A DNA stretch of 64,000 nucleotides from Clostridia bacterium. GTDB lineage: Bacteria > Bacillota > Clostridia > Oscillospirales > CAG-272. Made by a program: the position numbers and the translations under genes. The stretch is taken from contig JAFTOG010000013.1 in NCBI GenBank assembly GCA_017451485.1, positions 64,527 through 128,526 of the forward strand, written 5' to 3'. The number at the start of each line of letters is the position of its first letter. The first letter of the stretch is position 1. This document shows positions 19,901 through 29,113 of this stretch, one piece after another. Below the pieces are notes generated by a model that saw only the letters and a program-made list of their open reading frames with translations, had not been told where the DNA came from and searched no databases.

Positions 19901-20557
19901 CTCATTATATTTTTTAGCTTTTTCTGCATCCTTTTCAAGAGGACCTATACGGTTTTCAAGCTCGTGGAATATATCGTATACACGGTCCATATTTTCCTGA
20001 GTATGCTTAAGCTTTCTTTCTGCCTCATCCTTCTTATATCTGTACTTTGAGATACCTGCAGCTTCCTCGAAAATATGGCGTCTATCCTCACTCTTTTTAG
20101 AGATAATTTCGGCAACTCTACCCTGTCCAATAATAGAATATCCCTCACGACCTACACCTGTATTCATAAAGAGCTCGTAAATATCCCTTAAGCGTACCTG
20201 CTGTTTATTTATAAGATATTCACTTTCACCAACTCGGAAATAACGCCTTGTAACGGTAATTTCATCGTAAGGACTGTTAAGTCTTCCTTCCTCCGATGAG
20301 TTATCAAAGGTTACCGAAACCTCTGCATAGCTCATAGGCTTACGAACCTCTGTACCGATAAAGATTACATCTTCCATCCTTGAACCACGGATGCTTTTAG
20401 ATGAAAGCTCACCCAAAACCCATTTCATAGCGTCAGTAATATTGGATTTACCACTTCCGTTAGGTCCGACAATTACTGTTGCACCGTCATCAAAATGAAG
20501 AACTGTTTTGTCCGGGAAGGACTTGAAGCCTTGTAGCTCCAATGATTTCAGATACAT
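16940..20557 (-). CDS. smc: Chromosome partition protein SMC
   Basis: Condensin ATPase of 1205 residues that organises and segregates the chromosome with ScpAB (not in the window). Walker A is GPNGSGKSN at residues 31-39. Two long coiled coils (about 170-500 and 670-1000) flank a hinge domain near 510-660 that includes GGSFTGGS. The C-terminal head has LLSGGEQAFVAIAL and Walker B with the catalytic glutamate, FCIFDEIEAALDE. The start overlaps the Elp3-like gene by 10 bp after a GGAGGA site. Confidence 0.97.
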   Translation of the reverse strand: MYLKSLELQGFKSFPDKTVLHFDDGATVIVGPNGSGKSNITDAMKWVLGELSSKSIRGSRMEDVIFIGTEVRKPMSYAEVSVTFDNSSEEGRLNSPYDEITVTRRYFRVGESEYLINKQQVRLRDIYELFMNTGVGREGYSIIGQGRVAEIISKKSEDRRHIFEEAAGISKYRYKKDEAERKLKHTQENMDRVYDIFHELENRIGPLEKDAEKAKKYNELYERKKVADVSLWIYDSQSTKKDIEKTTEIYRMTSHEYDMVEDSIAQLEEQDGILFEKLQETRQRSGDIYSEIRACNNTINTLNQELISMEKNVEYAKLSSGAEITEIEKFEAKKDICLKEIDVKLQALENIRQRLNEAQKEQSSYETEYAMLVSKRDNAVNEINSLFEEQKALETERDEIKVRVSIIESSTSSGNEKSRSISGEIENYRKILDALSVKAESSCATLAQYESSLSAMDEELTNIESSFEEKNKRYETLRDELNGLRSEVLSLEERIKALQSMEELFEGYTKSVAYIMNSYKKGEITGAGKVYGPISTLIGVNEQYVTAIETALGVGLQHIVVDNEDTAKACIARLKANKAGRATFYPISSVSGQTPTQEMQNAKRYKGYVGVANELIKFDSKFDKIFSSLLGRTVVFDNIDNATEMARDQRYRIRVVTLDGQQINVGGSFTGGSVRHDNSMLSRSADIKRMQEEKEKSSSKIDVVKKEGQALGEALRSLTSRRSEIKQQYNITDTVYRAEKTEYETLIAQMGVNKNLIESLESDNIKIAEEREKGVVELKLLKDNKETLDKRIAEISARRIELDIEKNEFSAKAEEMLEMVTGSRIRVSEVNKDIESAENAVNDSNIRLQEINNEIGERTEKMQRLQNEVSSSSEKTSQNRALFEEAKERLDSLEAEHDRLLSLTEELEQKRNELANKTKSVNARKETVVISMTNSGNKLEQLKLSFDKMVEKIYEDYGLTYTTAVDLGYPEVNEENRKEIFAVATECKNKMRVLGSVNPNAIEEYKEVKERYDAMNEQITDITKARDELLNIIADLEIDMKNSFVQSFNAVNENFNQVFKELFGGGHAELSLTDPEDVLNCGIEIKAAPPGKVIKSLMLLSGGEQAFVAIALIFAILKVNPTPFCIFDEIEAALDEVNVARFGQYIKRYSKQTQFIVITHRRGTMEIADKLYGVTMPQKGISKVLTMDVNSVGKEKILAQPVATK

Positions 20558-21570
20558 AGTCCATCCTCCTTTGCCTTAATTTCTATGTCAAAGGATTTAA
20601 GTTTTTCATCTTCAATTACATGAATTTTCTTAAATCCGTATTTTTGTCTTAAATAATCTGTGTTTTTTCTCTTATTTCCTATGACCTGAGATGTGGCTCC
20701 CTTTGGGCAGATTAACAATATATTTCCACCCTTTATTCCGTCAAGACACGCCTCAATCCTTTTAAGATATAATGCACTTTTTACCATTTCACCAATTGAC
20801 GGATGATTTGGTCCTGCAAAATATGTGTCGTCAGAATGTAAATTATCGCTTTCACACAGACCGATGCGTATACATTCAACTCCGTGTCTTAAAAACACAT
20901 CCAATACATTGCCACTTCTCTTAACAGCTTCCTCAACTGATAATGGAGTGTACTCTCCCCTAAGGGTTACATCCTTTAATACTGTATTGTTAAATACAAT
21001 GGTAGGATATATACGGGACGCAACTGCTCCAAGCCTACATATTTGTTCGGCACAGTATATCTCATCCTCAGGGGACGCTGTTGGTAAACCTATCATCATC
21101 TGACCAACAAAAGGAATATTAGCTTCATTTAGCAGCTCTGTTGCTCTTACCGTATCTTCTGATGTATGACCTCTTTTAAGGTAACTTAGTACATCATTAT
21201 TCATTGACTGGATGCCAAGCTCTACAAAACTTACCGAATAATTCTTCAATATGGAAATTATGTCGATATTTATGTAATCCGGGCGTGTGGACATACGAAT
21301 ACCTGTAACTCGTCCGTTATTTACATATCCTTGTGCTATATCAAGTAATTTTATCATAAGAGCCCTGTCAATACCGGTAAAAGAACCACCAAAAAATGCT
21401 ATTTCGCATTCAGTGTCCTCTCCAACGGTACTAAGCACACTCTCAATAGTATATTTCACATTATTTTCCTCAAATTTTTCAGCTCCAGAAATGTATCTCT
21501 GATTGCAAAAAATACATTGATTCGGACATCCGAGATGTGGAATAAAAATTGGAATATTTATGTGATTCAT
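20548..21570 (-). CDS. Elp3-like radical SAM protein without acetyltransferase domain
   Basis: Radical SAM enzyme of 340 residues similar to the N-terminal domain of the Elp3 family. The iron-sulfur motif CPNQCIFC places cysteines at residues 15, 19 and 22. The FFGGSFTGID stretch near 58-67 and the STRPDYIN and LGIQSM motifs are characteristic of the family. The KAT/GNAT domain found in true Elp3 is absent. It overlaps rnc by 4 bp and smc by 10 bp. A position between rnc and smc is typical of clostridial genomes. Substrate unknown; a tRNA-related role is only a guess from the family. Confidence 0.85.
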   Translation of the reverse strand: MNHINIPIFIPHLGCPNQCIFCNQRYISGAEKFEENNVKYTIESVLSTVGEDTECEIAFFGGSFTGIDRALMIKLLDIAQGYVNNGRVTGIRMSTRPDYINIDIISILKNYSVSFVELGIQSMNNDVLSYLKRGHTSEDTVRATELLNEANIPFVGQMMIGLPTASPEDEIYCAEQICRLGAVASRIYPTIVFNNTVLKDVTLRGEYTPLSVEEAVKRSGNVLDVFLRHGVECIRIGLCESDNLHSDDTYFAGPNHPSIGEMVKSALYLKRIEACLDGIKGGNILLICPKGATSQVIGNKRKNTDYLRQKYGFKKIHVIEDEKLKSFDIEIKAKEDGLCI

Positions 21571-22286
21571 CTTATAGCAAACAGTTCCAGAGCTTCTTTA
21601 GCTGCCTTCTGCTCTGCCTCTCTTTTTGTTTTTCCTATTCCTCTGCCAATCACATTGGAATTAAGCTTTGCCTCAACCTCAAAGGTTTTATTGTGGTCCG
21701 GACCACTCTCTCCGACGCAAATATATTGTAATCTGTCCTTTCCAGACGCTTGTATAAATTGTTGTAAGCTGGTTTTATAATCCAAGGAAACTTGATTTTT
21801 AGATGCTTCAGATATTTCCTCGGATATAAGGGGCATCAAAAATTTAGATACTACATCAACAGAATGATTTGAATCAAGATATATTGCAGCAAGTAAAGCC
21901 TCAAAGGTATTTTCAAGTATTTTAGGATTTGTTCTTCCGTTTTCCTCTTCACCCTTACCCAAAAGAATATATTTTCCCAATCCGATTTTGTTCGCTAATG
22001 ATGCAAGAGATTTTGAGCAAACTACGGCAGCTCTGATCTTTGTCAAATATCCCTCTGGATTATCCACAAATTTTTCAAAAATATATCTGCTTGTAATGAA
22101 GGAAAGTACACTGTCACCTAAAAATTCAAGGCGTTCATTACACTCGATTTTTTTCTTATGAACACCGGTCTTCTGTTCATTTGCATAAGATGAGTGTGTA
22201 AGTGCAGTTTTTATGATTGTAATGTCATTAAATTTGTACCCAATTTCCTTTTCAAGAAATTCTATGGGCAAGGGATAGCTAACCAT
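21567..22286 (-). CDS. rnc: Ribonuclease III
   Basis: Endonuclease cleaving double-stranded RNA in rRNA maturation and mRNA turnover. The catalytic domain shows NERLEFLGDSVLSF near residues 48-61 and the second acidic site ENTFEALLAAIYLDSN. The C-terminal dsRNA-binding domain spans about residues 165-235 (DYKTSLQQFIQ to KKEAEQ-like KREAEQKAAKEAL). Length 239, typical. It follows plsX by 17 bp; no acpP lies between them. Confidence 0.96.
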   Translation of the reverse strand: MVSYPLPIEFLEKEIGYKFNDITIIKTALTHSSYANEQKTGVHKKKIECNERLEFLGDSVLSFITSRYIFEKFVDNPEGYLTKIRAAVVCSKSLASLANKIGLGKYILLGKGEEENGRTNPKILENTFEALLAAIYLDSNHSVDVVSKFLMPLISEEISEASKNQVSLDYKTSLQQFIQASGKDRLQYICVGESGPDHNKTFEVEAKLNSNVIGRGIGKTKREAEQKAAKEALELFAIR

Positions 22287-22303
22287 TTTATATGCCTCTC
22301 CTA

Positions 22304-23305
22304 TTATTTTGCCTCGGCTAAAAGCTCCTTAGTTACTTCTTCAATAATACCTGATGAAGCGTATTCGACAGCCTGGTAAATTGTATTTTTAATTTCTTTA
22401 GATTTCGAACTTCCGTGAGCCTTAATTACAGGCTTTGCAAGTCCTAAAAGAACTGCTCCACCATATTCTGACGAGTCAAAATCCTTTTTGAGCTTTTTAA
22501 GCTCTTTTTTCATAAATAAATAAGACAGCTTGGTTTTCAAATTTACAGTAAACATTTTCTTAAGCCTTGAAAATACAAGTTTTCCCATTCCTTCTATAAG
22601 CTTAATGGTAATATTTCCTGTAAAGCCATCGGTAACAAGCACATCACATGGAGCATTTGGAAGCTCTCTTGATTCAACATTACCGATAAAATTAATATCT
22701 GTCCTTGCTTTAAGTAGTGCATATGCCTCCTGAGCCAAAGGTGTTCCCTTATGCTCCTCAGTGCCGTTATTGAGCAATCCAACTCTTGGATTCTCAATGC
22801 CAAAAACCTTCTTCATATATGCAGAGCCTATAACTGCCCACTGAGAAAGTAAATCAGCAGTTACTGTTGGGTTAGCACCGGAATCAAGCATAAGCAAGCC
22901 ATTTCCAAAAGGCAAAACACTTGCAATAGCACTTCTTCTTACGCCTTTTATCTTTCTGACAATAAGAGTTGATGCTGCATGTAATGCACCTGTGCTTCCT
23001 GCACTTACAAATGCATCAACAGTTCCTTCCTTAAGTGCCTTAAGACCTACAGCAATTGAGCTATTATTTTTTTCTTTCATAACAACCATTGGATCATCTT
23101 CCATGGTAACATATACTTCTGTATGTATAATCTTAACATTTTTGGGTTTAACAGCTTCTAATTCGTTAAAACAGTCATTAATTTTATTTTCATCGCCTAT
23201 TAATGCAATCTCAACATCCTTAAGACCCTGTGCTGCCTCATATACTCCTTTTACAACCTGAAATGGAGCATTATCTCCACCCATTGCGTCAACTGCTATA
23301 ATCAT
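22304..23305 (-). CDS. plsX: Phosphate acyltransferase PlsX
   Basis: Makes acyl-phosphate from acyl-ACP, the donor for PlsY in phosphatidic acid synthesis; peripheral at the cytoplasmic membrane. The N-terminus is AVDAMGGDNAPFQVVKG and the body has SAGSTGALHAAS, LLNNGTEEHKGT and LVTDGFTGNITIKLIEG, all family hallmarks. 333 residues. AGGAGG precedes the ATG. No fapR lies upstream and no acpP downstream. Confidence 0.96.
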   Translation of the reverse strand: MIIAVDAMGGDNAPFQVVKGVYEAAQGLKDVEIALIGDENKINDCFNELEAVKPKNVKIIHTEVYVTMEDDPMVVMKEKNNSSIAVGLKALKEGTVDAFVSAGSTGALHAASTLIVRKIKGVRRSAIASVLPFGNGLLMLDSGANPTVTADLLSQWAVIGSAYMKKVFGIENPRVGLLNNGTEEHKGTPLAQEAYALLKARTDINFIGNVESRELPNAPCDVLVTDGFTGNITIKLIEGMGKLVFSRLKKMFTVNLKTKLSYLFMKKELKKLKKDFDSSEYGGAVLLGLAKPVIKAHGSSKSKEIKNTIYQAVEYASSGIIEEVTKELLAEAK

Positions 23306-23319
23306 AAGGTCCTCCTAAG

Positions 23320-24651
23320 CTATATAAAATTTTTAATATTGTCTATCGTTTGCAGTGCTCTTTTGGCTATTTCTTCATTTCTTGCCTTTTTGCCTCCCTT
23401 AACCTTTCGGTCTAAGGAAGCAACAATACCAAAATTTGCATTCATAGGCTGGAAATTACCGGAAATATTGCCTCCACTTACATAATGAGAAAGAGCTCCT
23501 ATTACTGTTTTATCAGTAAAGTCGATTTGGTTCTCGCCGAGAGCCAATCTTGCGGCATTTAATCCTGCAACAAAGCCAGACGAGGCAGATTCGATATACC
23601 CCTCTACTCCCGTCATTTGCCCTGCAAAAAATACATTTTTATTGCTAACAAGAGAGTAATAACAATTAAGTATACCGGGGGAATTAAGATATGTATTACG
23701 GTGCATAACACCGTATCTTAAATAATTGGCGTTTTCAAGTCCCGGGATAAGAGAAAAGACTCTTTTCTGCTCTGCGAATTTCAAATGTGTCTGAAAGCCC
23801 ACAATGTTATACATCGTCCCATCATTGTTTTCTTTACGAAGCTGTACTACTGCATAATATGTTTGCTTTGTTTCGGGATGTTCAATTCCTACCGGCTTAA
23901 GAGGTCCGTAAAGTAAAGTTTCGTACCCCCTTTTTGCCATCAACTCAACGGGCATGCATCCCTCAAATACAGTCAGCTTTTGATCTTTATCAACGCCGTG
24001 GAGCTCGGCCTCTTCGGCAGTTATAAGGGCATTGTAAAACACCCTGTACTCTTCCTCATTCATAGGACAGTTGATATAATCGGCATCGCCTTTATTGTAC
24101 CGTGAGGCAAAAAAAGCCTTTTCCATATCTATAGAGGAAAAATCAACTATCGGTGCAGCAGCATCATAGAAATGTAAATCCTTTAAGCCTATAACATCCT
24201 TGATATGACTTGCCAATGCGTCCGAGGTAAGAGGACCGGATGCTACAACATTAATCTCGTCCGGATTAATTTCAGTAATTTCCTCATTTACAACCTCTAT
24301 CATTGGATGATTTTTAAGCTTTTCCGTAATGTAGGTGGAAAATTTCTCTCTGTCTACTGCTAATGCCGAGCCTGCTGCTACTCTATTTTTGTCAGCTGAT
24401 TCCATAATTATAGAATCCATTGCTCTCAATTCTGCCTTCAACACCCCAATTGCGTTTGACAAATCATCTGAACGAAGGGAGTTTGAGCATACAAGCTCTG
24501 CAAAGTGAGAATTTGTATGTGCTGGAGTAAATTTTTGAGGCTTCATTTCATATAACTTTACTTTTACTCCTCTTTTAGCAGCCTGATATGCGGCCTCACA
24601 GCCTGCAAGTCCGGCACCTATTACATTAATGTGTGGAGCTTTATCAATCAT
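23320..24651 (-). CDS. trmFO: tRNA m5U54 methyltransferase TrmFO (folate/FAD dependent)
   Basis: Flavoprotein that methylates U54 of tRNA with methylenetetrahydrofolate as carbon donor, the Gram-positive counterpart of TrmA. The dinucleotide fold is at the N-terminus: VIGAGLAGCEAAYQAAKRG, residues 10-28. ELVCSNSLRSDDLSNAIGVL and the C-terminal GQMTGVEGYIES and NANFGI segments are diagnostic. 443 residues. It overlaps the topA stop by 8 bp; topA-trmFO is a classical Firmicutes pair. Confidence 0.96.
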   Translation of the reverse strand: MIDKAPHINVIGAGLAGCEAAYQAAKRGVKVKLYEMKPQKFTPAHTNSHFAELVCSNSLRSDDLSNAIGVLKAELRAMDSIIMESADKNRVAAGSALAVDREKFSTYITEKLKNHPMIEVVNEEITEINPDEINVVASGPLTSDALASHIKDVIGLKDLHFYDAAAPIVDFSSIDMEKAFFASRYNKGDADYINCPMNEEEYRVFYNALITAEEAELHGVDKDQKLTVFEGCMPVELMAKRGYETLLYGPLKPVGIEHPETKQTYYAVVQLRKENNDGTMYNIVGFQTHLKFAEQKRVFSLIPGLENANYLRYGVMHRNTYLNSPGILNCYYSLVSNKNVFFAGQMTGVEGYIESASSGFVAGLNAARLALGENQIDFTDKTVIGALSHYVSGGNISGNFQPMNANFGIVASLDRKVKGGKKARNEEIAKRALQTIDNIKNFI

Positions 24652-26911
24652 TGTTAGATTTTTCCTTATAATTACATTTTGGATTTCTGCAAATGAATAT
24701 ATCCTTGTTTTTCTTTTTCAAAAGCATATCTCCGCATATTGGACATTTTCTATCAGTTGGCATATCCCAAACAGAAAAATCACATTCAGGATAATCAGAG
24801 CAGCTATAGAATTCCTTGCCACTTTTTCCTTCTCTTTCAAGAATCTCTTTACCACACTTAGGGCACATAATACCTGTAGGATTTGTTTTTGCCTTGGTAA
24901 ACTTACATGTGGGATAATTTGAGCAAGCATAAAAAGTGCCGAATTTTCCCTGTCTAATTATCATATCCGAGCCACAAATCTCACACTTGAAATCAGCAAT
25001 TTTTATCTCTGGCTGTTCTTTTATACTACCGTCTTTATTAAGTGTCTTTGTATTTTTACACTTCGGATAATCAGGGCATGCAGCAAACTTACCGAATTTT
25101 CCATTCTTGATGATCATGGTTTTCCCACATTTTTCGCATATGATATCAGTCTGCTCAACGGGAATTTCAACATCATTCTTTTCTAAGGTGTCCATTGCCT
25201 TATCAAGCTCAACCTTAAAATCATCATAAAAATGGGAAAGAACCTCTTCTAAGCTTACATTGCCGTGCTCAATGGTGTCAAGCATATCTTCCATATGAGC
25301 AGTAAACTTGTAATCCATAATATCTGTGAAATAGCTGTTCATTATCTTGGTAGTAACCTCACCTAAAGGTGTTGGTTTAAGAAACCTGCCTTCTCTTTCT
25401 ACATATCCTCTCGAAATGATGACTGTAATAGTAGGTGTATATGTGCTTGGACGTCCAATTCCTTTTTCCTTAAAAAAGTCAATAAGAGTAGCCTCATCGT
25501 ATCTTAACGGAGGCTCAGTAAAATGCTGTTTTGGCTCTATTGACGATATTACAAAATCGTCACCCTTCTGAATATCCGGAATTTTAGCATTCTTTTCAGG
25601 ATCAAATGCATCATCGGTATTTTTTACAGTTTCATAAGTGGATTCCTCGTATATAGCCATATATCCGGGGAATTTAACAGAATATCCACTGGAACGGAAA
25701 ATATAACCGTTATTTTCAAAATCGGCAATTACAGTATTTATTTCAGCAGATGCCATTTGGCTGGCTATAAATCTATCCCAAATAAGCTTATAAAGCTTAA
25801 ATTGATCAGGGGTGAGTGCCCTTTTAATTTTTATTGGCTCAAATTCGAGGTAAGATGGACGGATCGCCTCATGAGCATCCTGGGCATCTCCCTTAGATTT
25901 ATAATACCTTGTCTTTGATGGATAGTATTCCTTTCCGTACTTAGAGATTATAAAATCCTTAGCGTTACTCTGTGCTTCGGCAGAAACTCTCAAAGAGTCT
26001 GTACGCATATAAGTGATTAGACCGTGAGTACCGTTGAACTCACTTCCAAGATTTATACCCTCATAAAGCTCCTGTGCAACCTTCATTGTTCTCTGGGATT
26101 GGAAATTATATCTTCTTGATGCTTCCTGGAGCAAAGATGATGTAATAAACGGAGGTGCAGGAGCACGATGTTTTGTTCCTTCCTTTACTTCGCAAGCATT
26201 GAATTTACTATTTTTAACTGCAGAAAGTATTTCGTCTACCTGTTTTTGATTTTTAATTTTGATTTTTTTCTTTGTATCACCGTAAAAGTGAGCTTGAATA
26301 TTCTTTCCGTTATTTCCTTTAAGCTCTGTAGAAATAGTCCAGTACTCTGCAGGAACAAAGGAGTTAATTTCCTGCTCTCTTTCCACGATAATCTTTGTGG
26401 CCACAGATTGAACTCTACCGGCAGACAAACCGCTTTTTACCGTTTTCCACAAAATAGGGCTTATTTTGTAGCCCACTATTCTATCAAGAATTCTTCTTGC
26501 CTGCTGTGAATTTACAATATTCATATCGATATCCCGAGGATGCTTTATACCATCTCTTACAGCAGATTTGGTTATTTCGTTAAATGAGACTCTTTTGGCT
26601 TTATTGCTATATTCACCAAGAACGGATGCAAGATGCCAAGATATTGCCTCCCCCTCACGGTCAGGGTCAGTTGCTAAATATATTTTGTCTGCATTTTTAG
26701 CTTCTTTTTTCAGCTCCTTGATAAGGTCGCCCTTACCTCTTATGTTAATATAATGTGCTGAAAAACCGTTATCTATATCTATACCCAGGGTGGATTTAGG
26801 TAAATCTCTTACATGTCCAACCGAAGCAATTACTTTGTAGTTAGAACCAAGATAACTCTTTACAGCTCCGATTTTACCCGGAGACTCAAGTATTACAAGG
26901 TTATTTGCCAT
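24644..26911 (-). CDS. topA: DNA topoisomerase I
   Basis: Type IA topoisomerase relaxing negative supercoils, 755 residues. The Toprim domain starts with LESPGKIGAVKSYLG (catalytic Glu9; Lys13) and has DPDREGEAISWH near residue 101. The active-site tyrosine lies in GLITYMRTDSLR near residue 300. The C-terminal 190 residues carry four four-cysteine zinc ribbons (CEKCG, CEICG, CPKCG and CPICG modules). The ATG follows GAGGAAAATGTA, 18 bp after dprA. Confidence 0.96.
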   Translation of the reverse strand: MANNLVILESPGKIGAVKSYLGSNYKVIASVGHVRDLPKSTLGIDIDNGFSAHYINIRGKGDLIKELKKEAKNADKIYLATDPDREGEAISWHLASVLGEYSNKAKRVSFNEITKSAVRDGIKHPRDIDMNIVNSQQARRILDRIVGYKISPILWKTVKSGLSAGRVQSVATKIIVEREQEINSFVPAEYWTISTELKGNNGKNIQAHFYGDTKKKIKIKNQKQVDEILSAVKNSKFNACEVKEGTKHRAPAPPFITSSLLQEASRRYNFQSQRTMKVAQELYEGINLGSEFNGTHGLITYMRTDSLRVSAEAQSNAKDFIISKYGKEYYPSKTRYYKSKGDAQDAHEAIRPSYLEFEPIKIKRALTPDQFKLYKLIWDRFIASQMASAEINTVIADFENNGYIFRSSGYSVKFPGYMAIYEESTYETVKNTDDAFDPEKNAKIPDIQKGDDFVISSIEPKQHFTEPPLRYDEATLIDFFKEKGIGRPSTYTPTITVIISRGYVEREGRFLKPTPLGEVTTKIMNSYFTDIMDYKFTAHMEDMLDTIEHGNVSLEEVLSHFYDDFKVELDKAMDTLEKNDVEIPVEQTDIICEKCGKTMIIKNGKFGKFAACPDYPKCKNTKTLNKDGSIKEQPEIKIADFKCEICGSDMIIRQGKFGTFYACSNYPTCKFTKAKTNPTGIMCPKCGKEILEREGKSGKEFYSCSDYPECDFSVWDMPTDRKCPICGDMLLKKKNKDIFICRNPKCNYKEKSNND

Positions 26912-26929
26912 TACATTTTCCTCACAAAT

Positions 26930-28195
26930 TTACAATTTTACATAGAAACCACCGGGTAATCCTTTAATAAGCCCGTTCATTTCCAAATTAAACATAATAA
27001 CGCTTAGAGTAGATATACTGTATCCAAAGCCGATAAAATTCTCTTCAGTCACCATTACACCTTGATCCATAGCGTCATATATCTTTCTTTCATCCACAGT
27101 AAGAGCTGAAAGATCATATTTTTTGGGATCGATATAATCGACCTCTTTATTCTTATTTTGCCGTCTGAAAATACCCAGCACCTTTTTGGTTAGCCCTTCT
27201 TCTTCCTTATCCGAGGTATTTTCATATAAACGATTTTCATCAAAGGATGATGCAACCTTATACGAATTCAATTTTTTTACCCTTGGTAAAATCTTTGCAG
27301 CTGTAAGATTTATACAACAGCTGTAGTAATCGAGAAATTGCTCAAGAATATCAACAGCATTATCAGCTACAATTGCTCCATCCTTAATAAGCTTATTCGG
27401 ACCAAGACTTAAATATTGTCCTCCGGGACCGGGAACAGCAAAAACCTTTCTTTTTTGTTTTTTAGCAAGTCTTGCTGTAATCATAGAGCCACTATGATCG
27501 CTTCCTTCAACCACGACTACTCCTTGTGATAATCCGCTTATCAATCTATTACGCACAGGAAAATGATAAGCATTAGGAGGTGTGTTTGGTGGATATTCGG
27601 TTATTATAGCTCCATTCTCAATTATTCTTTCATAAAGATACTGATTGGCTTTTGGATAAATAACATCTATGCCGGAGCCAAGAACAGCAATAGTAACTCC
27701 ACCTGCATCAAGAGTACCTCTTTGAGCAGTTCCGTCTATACCGAGAGCCATACCGCTGACAGTGAACGCTCCTCCCTTTGATAAGCAATAACCGAGATTG
27801 TATGCCATTTTTTCGCCTCTGACGGACATTCTTCTTGTGCCCACTATTCCTATTGTAAGCTCACCCTCCAATTCAGGTAGATTTCCCAAGCAATAAATCA
27901 CAGCAGGAAAATCATCTAAGCATCTCAATGCTCCGGGAAAATCGTAATCATCGCAGGTATATATTTCCACACCGTTTTCATCGCACCAGCGTTTAACCTC
28001 TATCGCATGATCAAGATTTTTGTCGTAGATTTTAGACTTTTGTGTACCATCAAGACAACTACATGCCATGATAGCACCATCATCACTTTGGTATATTGCT
28101 TCTATAGAGCCAAAATGATCCAAAAGATTTCTATATAAATTAGTTCCCTCACCTAAATGTAACGAAAGCCAGAGCCATAGTATTGTCTTGTCCAT
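26930..28195 (-). CDS. dprA: DNA processing protein DprA
   Basis: Loads RecA on incoming single-stranded DNA during natural transformation. A SAM-like N-terminal region is followed by the extended Rossmann fold: GIVGTRRMSVRGEKMAYNLG, SGMALGIDGTAQRGTL, GSGIDVIYPKAN, FPVRNRLISGLS and GSMITARLAKKQ. A winged-helix DML1-like domain ends the protein (about residues 355-420). A linker near 300-340 is charged and poorly conserved. The start at 28195 follows GGAGGTCGTT and is preferred over the longer frame at 28216. It is the first gene of the long run to leuS. Confidence 0.94.
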   Translation of the reverse strand: MDKTILWLWLSLHLGEGTNLYRNLLDHFGSIEAIYQSDDGAIMACSCLDGTQKSKIYDKNLDHAIEVKRWCDENGVEIYTCDDYDFPGALRCLDDFPAVIYCLGNLPELEGELTIGIVGTRRMSVRGEKMAYNLGYCLSKGGAFTVSGMALGIDGTAQRGTLDAGGVTIAVLGSGIDVIYPKANQYLYERIIENGAIITEYPPNTPPNAYHFPVRNRLISGLSQGVVVVEGSDHSGSMITARLAKKQKRKVFAVPGPGGQYLSLGPNKLIKDGAIVADNAVDILEQFLDYYSCCINLTAAKILPRVKKLNSYKVASSFDENRLYENTSDKEEEGLTKKVLGIFRRQNKNKEVDYIDPKKYDLSALTVDERKIYDAMDQGVMVTEENFIGFGYSISTLSVIMFNLEMNGLIKGLPGGFYVKL

Positions 28196-28232
28196 AACGA
28201 CCTCCAAAAGATGCAACGTTTATATTATATAT

Positions 28233-28261
28233 ATAATATCACCTATAAGATGAAAAGTCAA
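28233..28261 (-). promoter_or_regulatory. Promoter for the dprA-topA-...-leuS run
   Basis: Minus-strand TTGACT (28256-28261), 17-bp spacer, TATTAT (28233-28238), about 38 bp before the dprA ATG. A second AT-rich TATAAT lies just downstream, without a matching -35. Confidence 0.72.
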
Positions 28262-28273
28262 TAAAAAATAAAA

Positions 28274-29098
28274 TTATTTGGAAATTTCCCACATAAGGAT
28301 GGCGGAAGCAATAGATACATTCAAGGATTCGGTATTTTTTTGAATAGGAATAAAGAGTGTATCGGTACAATGCTCTATTGTTTCTTTACATAAGCCATGT
28401 CCCTCGTTACCTAAAACGAAAACATCATTCTTTGTAATCTGATCCTTGCCAAGAACCAGTGAATCCTTACCTAATGCAGTACCAAGTACCCTTCTTCCGT
28501 GCTTTTTAAGACAATCAATAGTTTTAGTAATATTCTCGATAATATCCATATTGAGCTTAAAAATTGCCCCCATAGATGACCTTACGACCTTCGGGGAATA
28601 TATATCCACGCAATCTGATGTAATAATCAGCCTATCTATTCCAAAAGCTACAGCATTTCTGAGAATTGTCCCAATATTCCCCGGATCTCGTACCGATTCA
28701 AGAACAAGAATTTTTTCATCATTTTCTATATTTTCAACGAAATTTATAAATGAATGATTATTGTATAAATATTCACAAACAGTAATGATTCCCTGTGGTG
28801 CATTTTCAGTGGTAAGCTTTTTAAAATTACATTCATCAACACATATAACAGAAGTTCCCTGCTTTTGGCATTTTTTAATTTTCTCTTGTATTTCAAGGGG
28901 AAAGTCTGTATTGTTATTTATAACTATATATCTGATTTCAGCATTAAAGTCATAAGCCTCAAGAAACAATTTGATCCCATCACAAATGAATAATTTTTCT
29001 TCATTTCTGTATTTTTTATTTTGTAATTTACTGATTTTTAATATAGTGGAATTTGTTTTACCGCTGACTAACGGGGTGTTAAAAATCAAATGGTTCAT
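28274..29098 (-). CDS. SpoU/TrmH-family RNA 2'-O-methyltransferase
   Basis: SPOUT-class methyltransferase of 274 residues. An N-terminal substrate-binding domain (about residues 10-95) precedes the knotted SpoU domain with LVLESVRDPGNIGTILRNA, FVLGNEGHGL and the motif III segment IPIQKNTESLNVSIASAI. It resembles the RlmB/YsgA group; the exact target nucleotide cannot be assigned. A start at 29098 follows GAGGTATATT; the longer frame at 29128 would begin inside the rplT terminator, so it is rejected. It has no clear own promoter and may depend on read-through from rplT. Confidence 0.88.
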   Translation of the reverse strand: MNHLIFNTPLVSGKTNSTILKISKLQNKKYRNEEKLFICDGIKLFLEAYDFNAEIRYIVINNNTDFPLEIQEKIKKCQKQGTSVICVDECNFKKLTTENAPQGIITVCEYLYNNHSFINFVENIENDEKILVLESVRDPGNIGTILRNAVAFGIDRLIITSDCVDIYSPKVVRSSMGAIFKLNMDIIENITKTIDCLKKHGRRVLGTALGKDSLVLGKDQITKNDVFVLGNEGHGLCKETIEHCTDTLFIPIQKNTESLNVSIASAILMWEISK

Positions 29099-29113
29099 AA
29101 TATACCTCATAGT

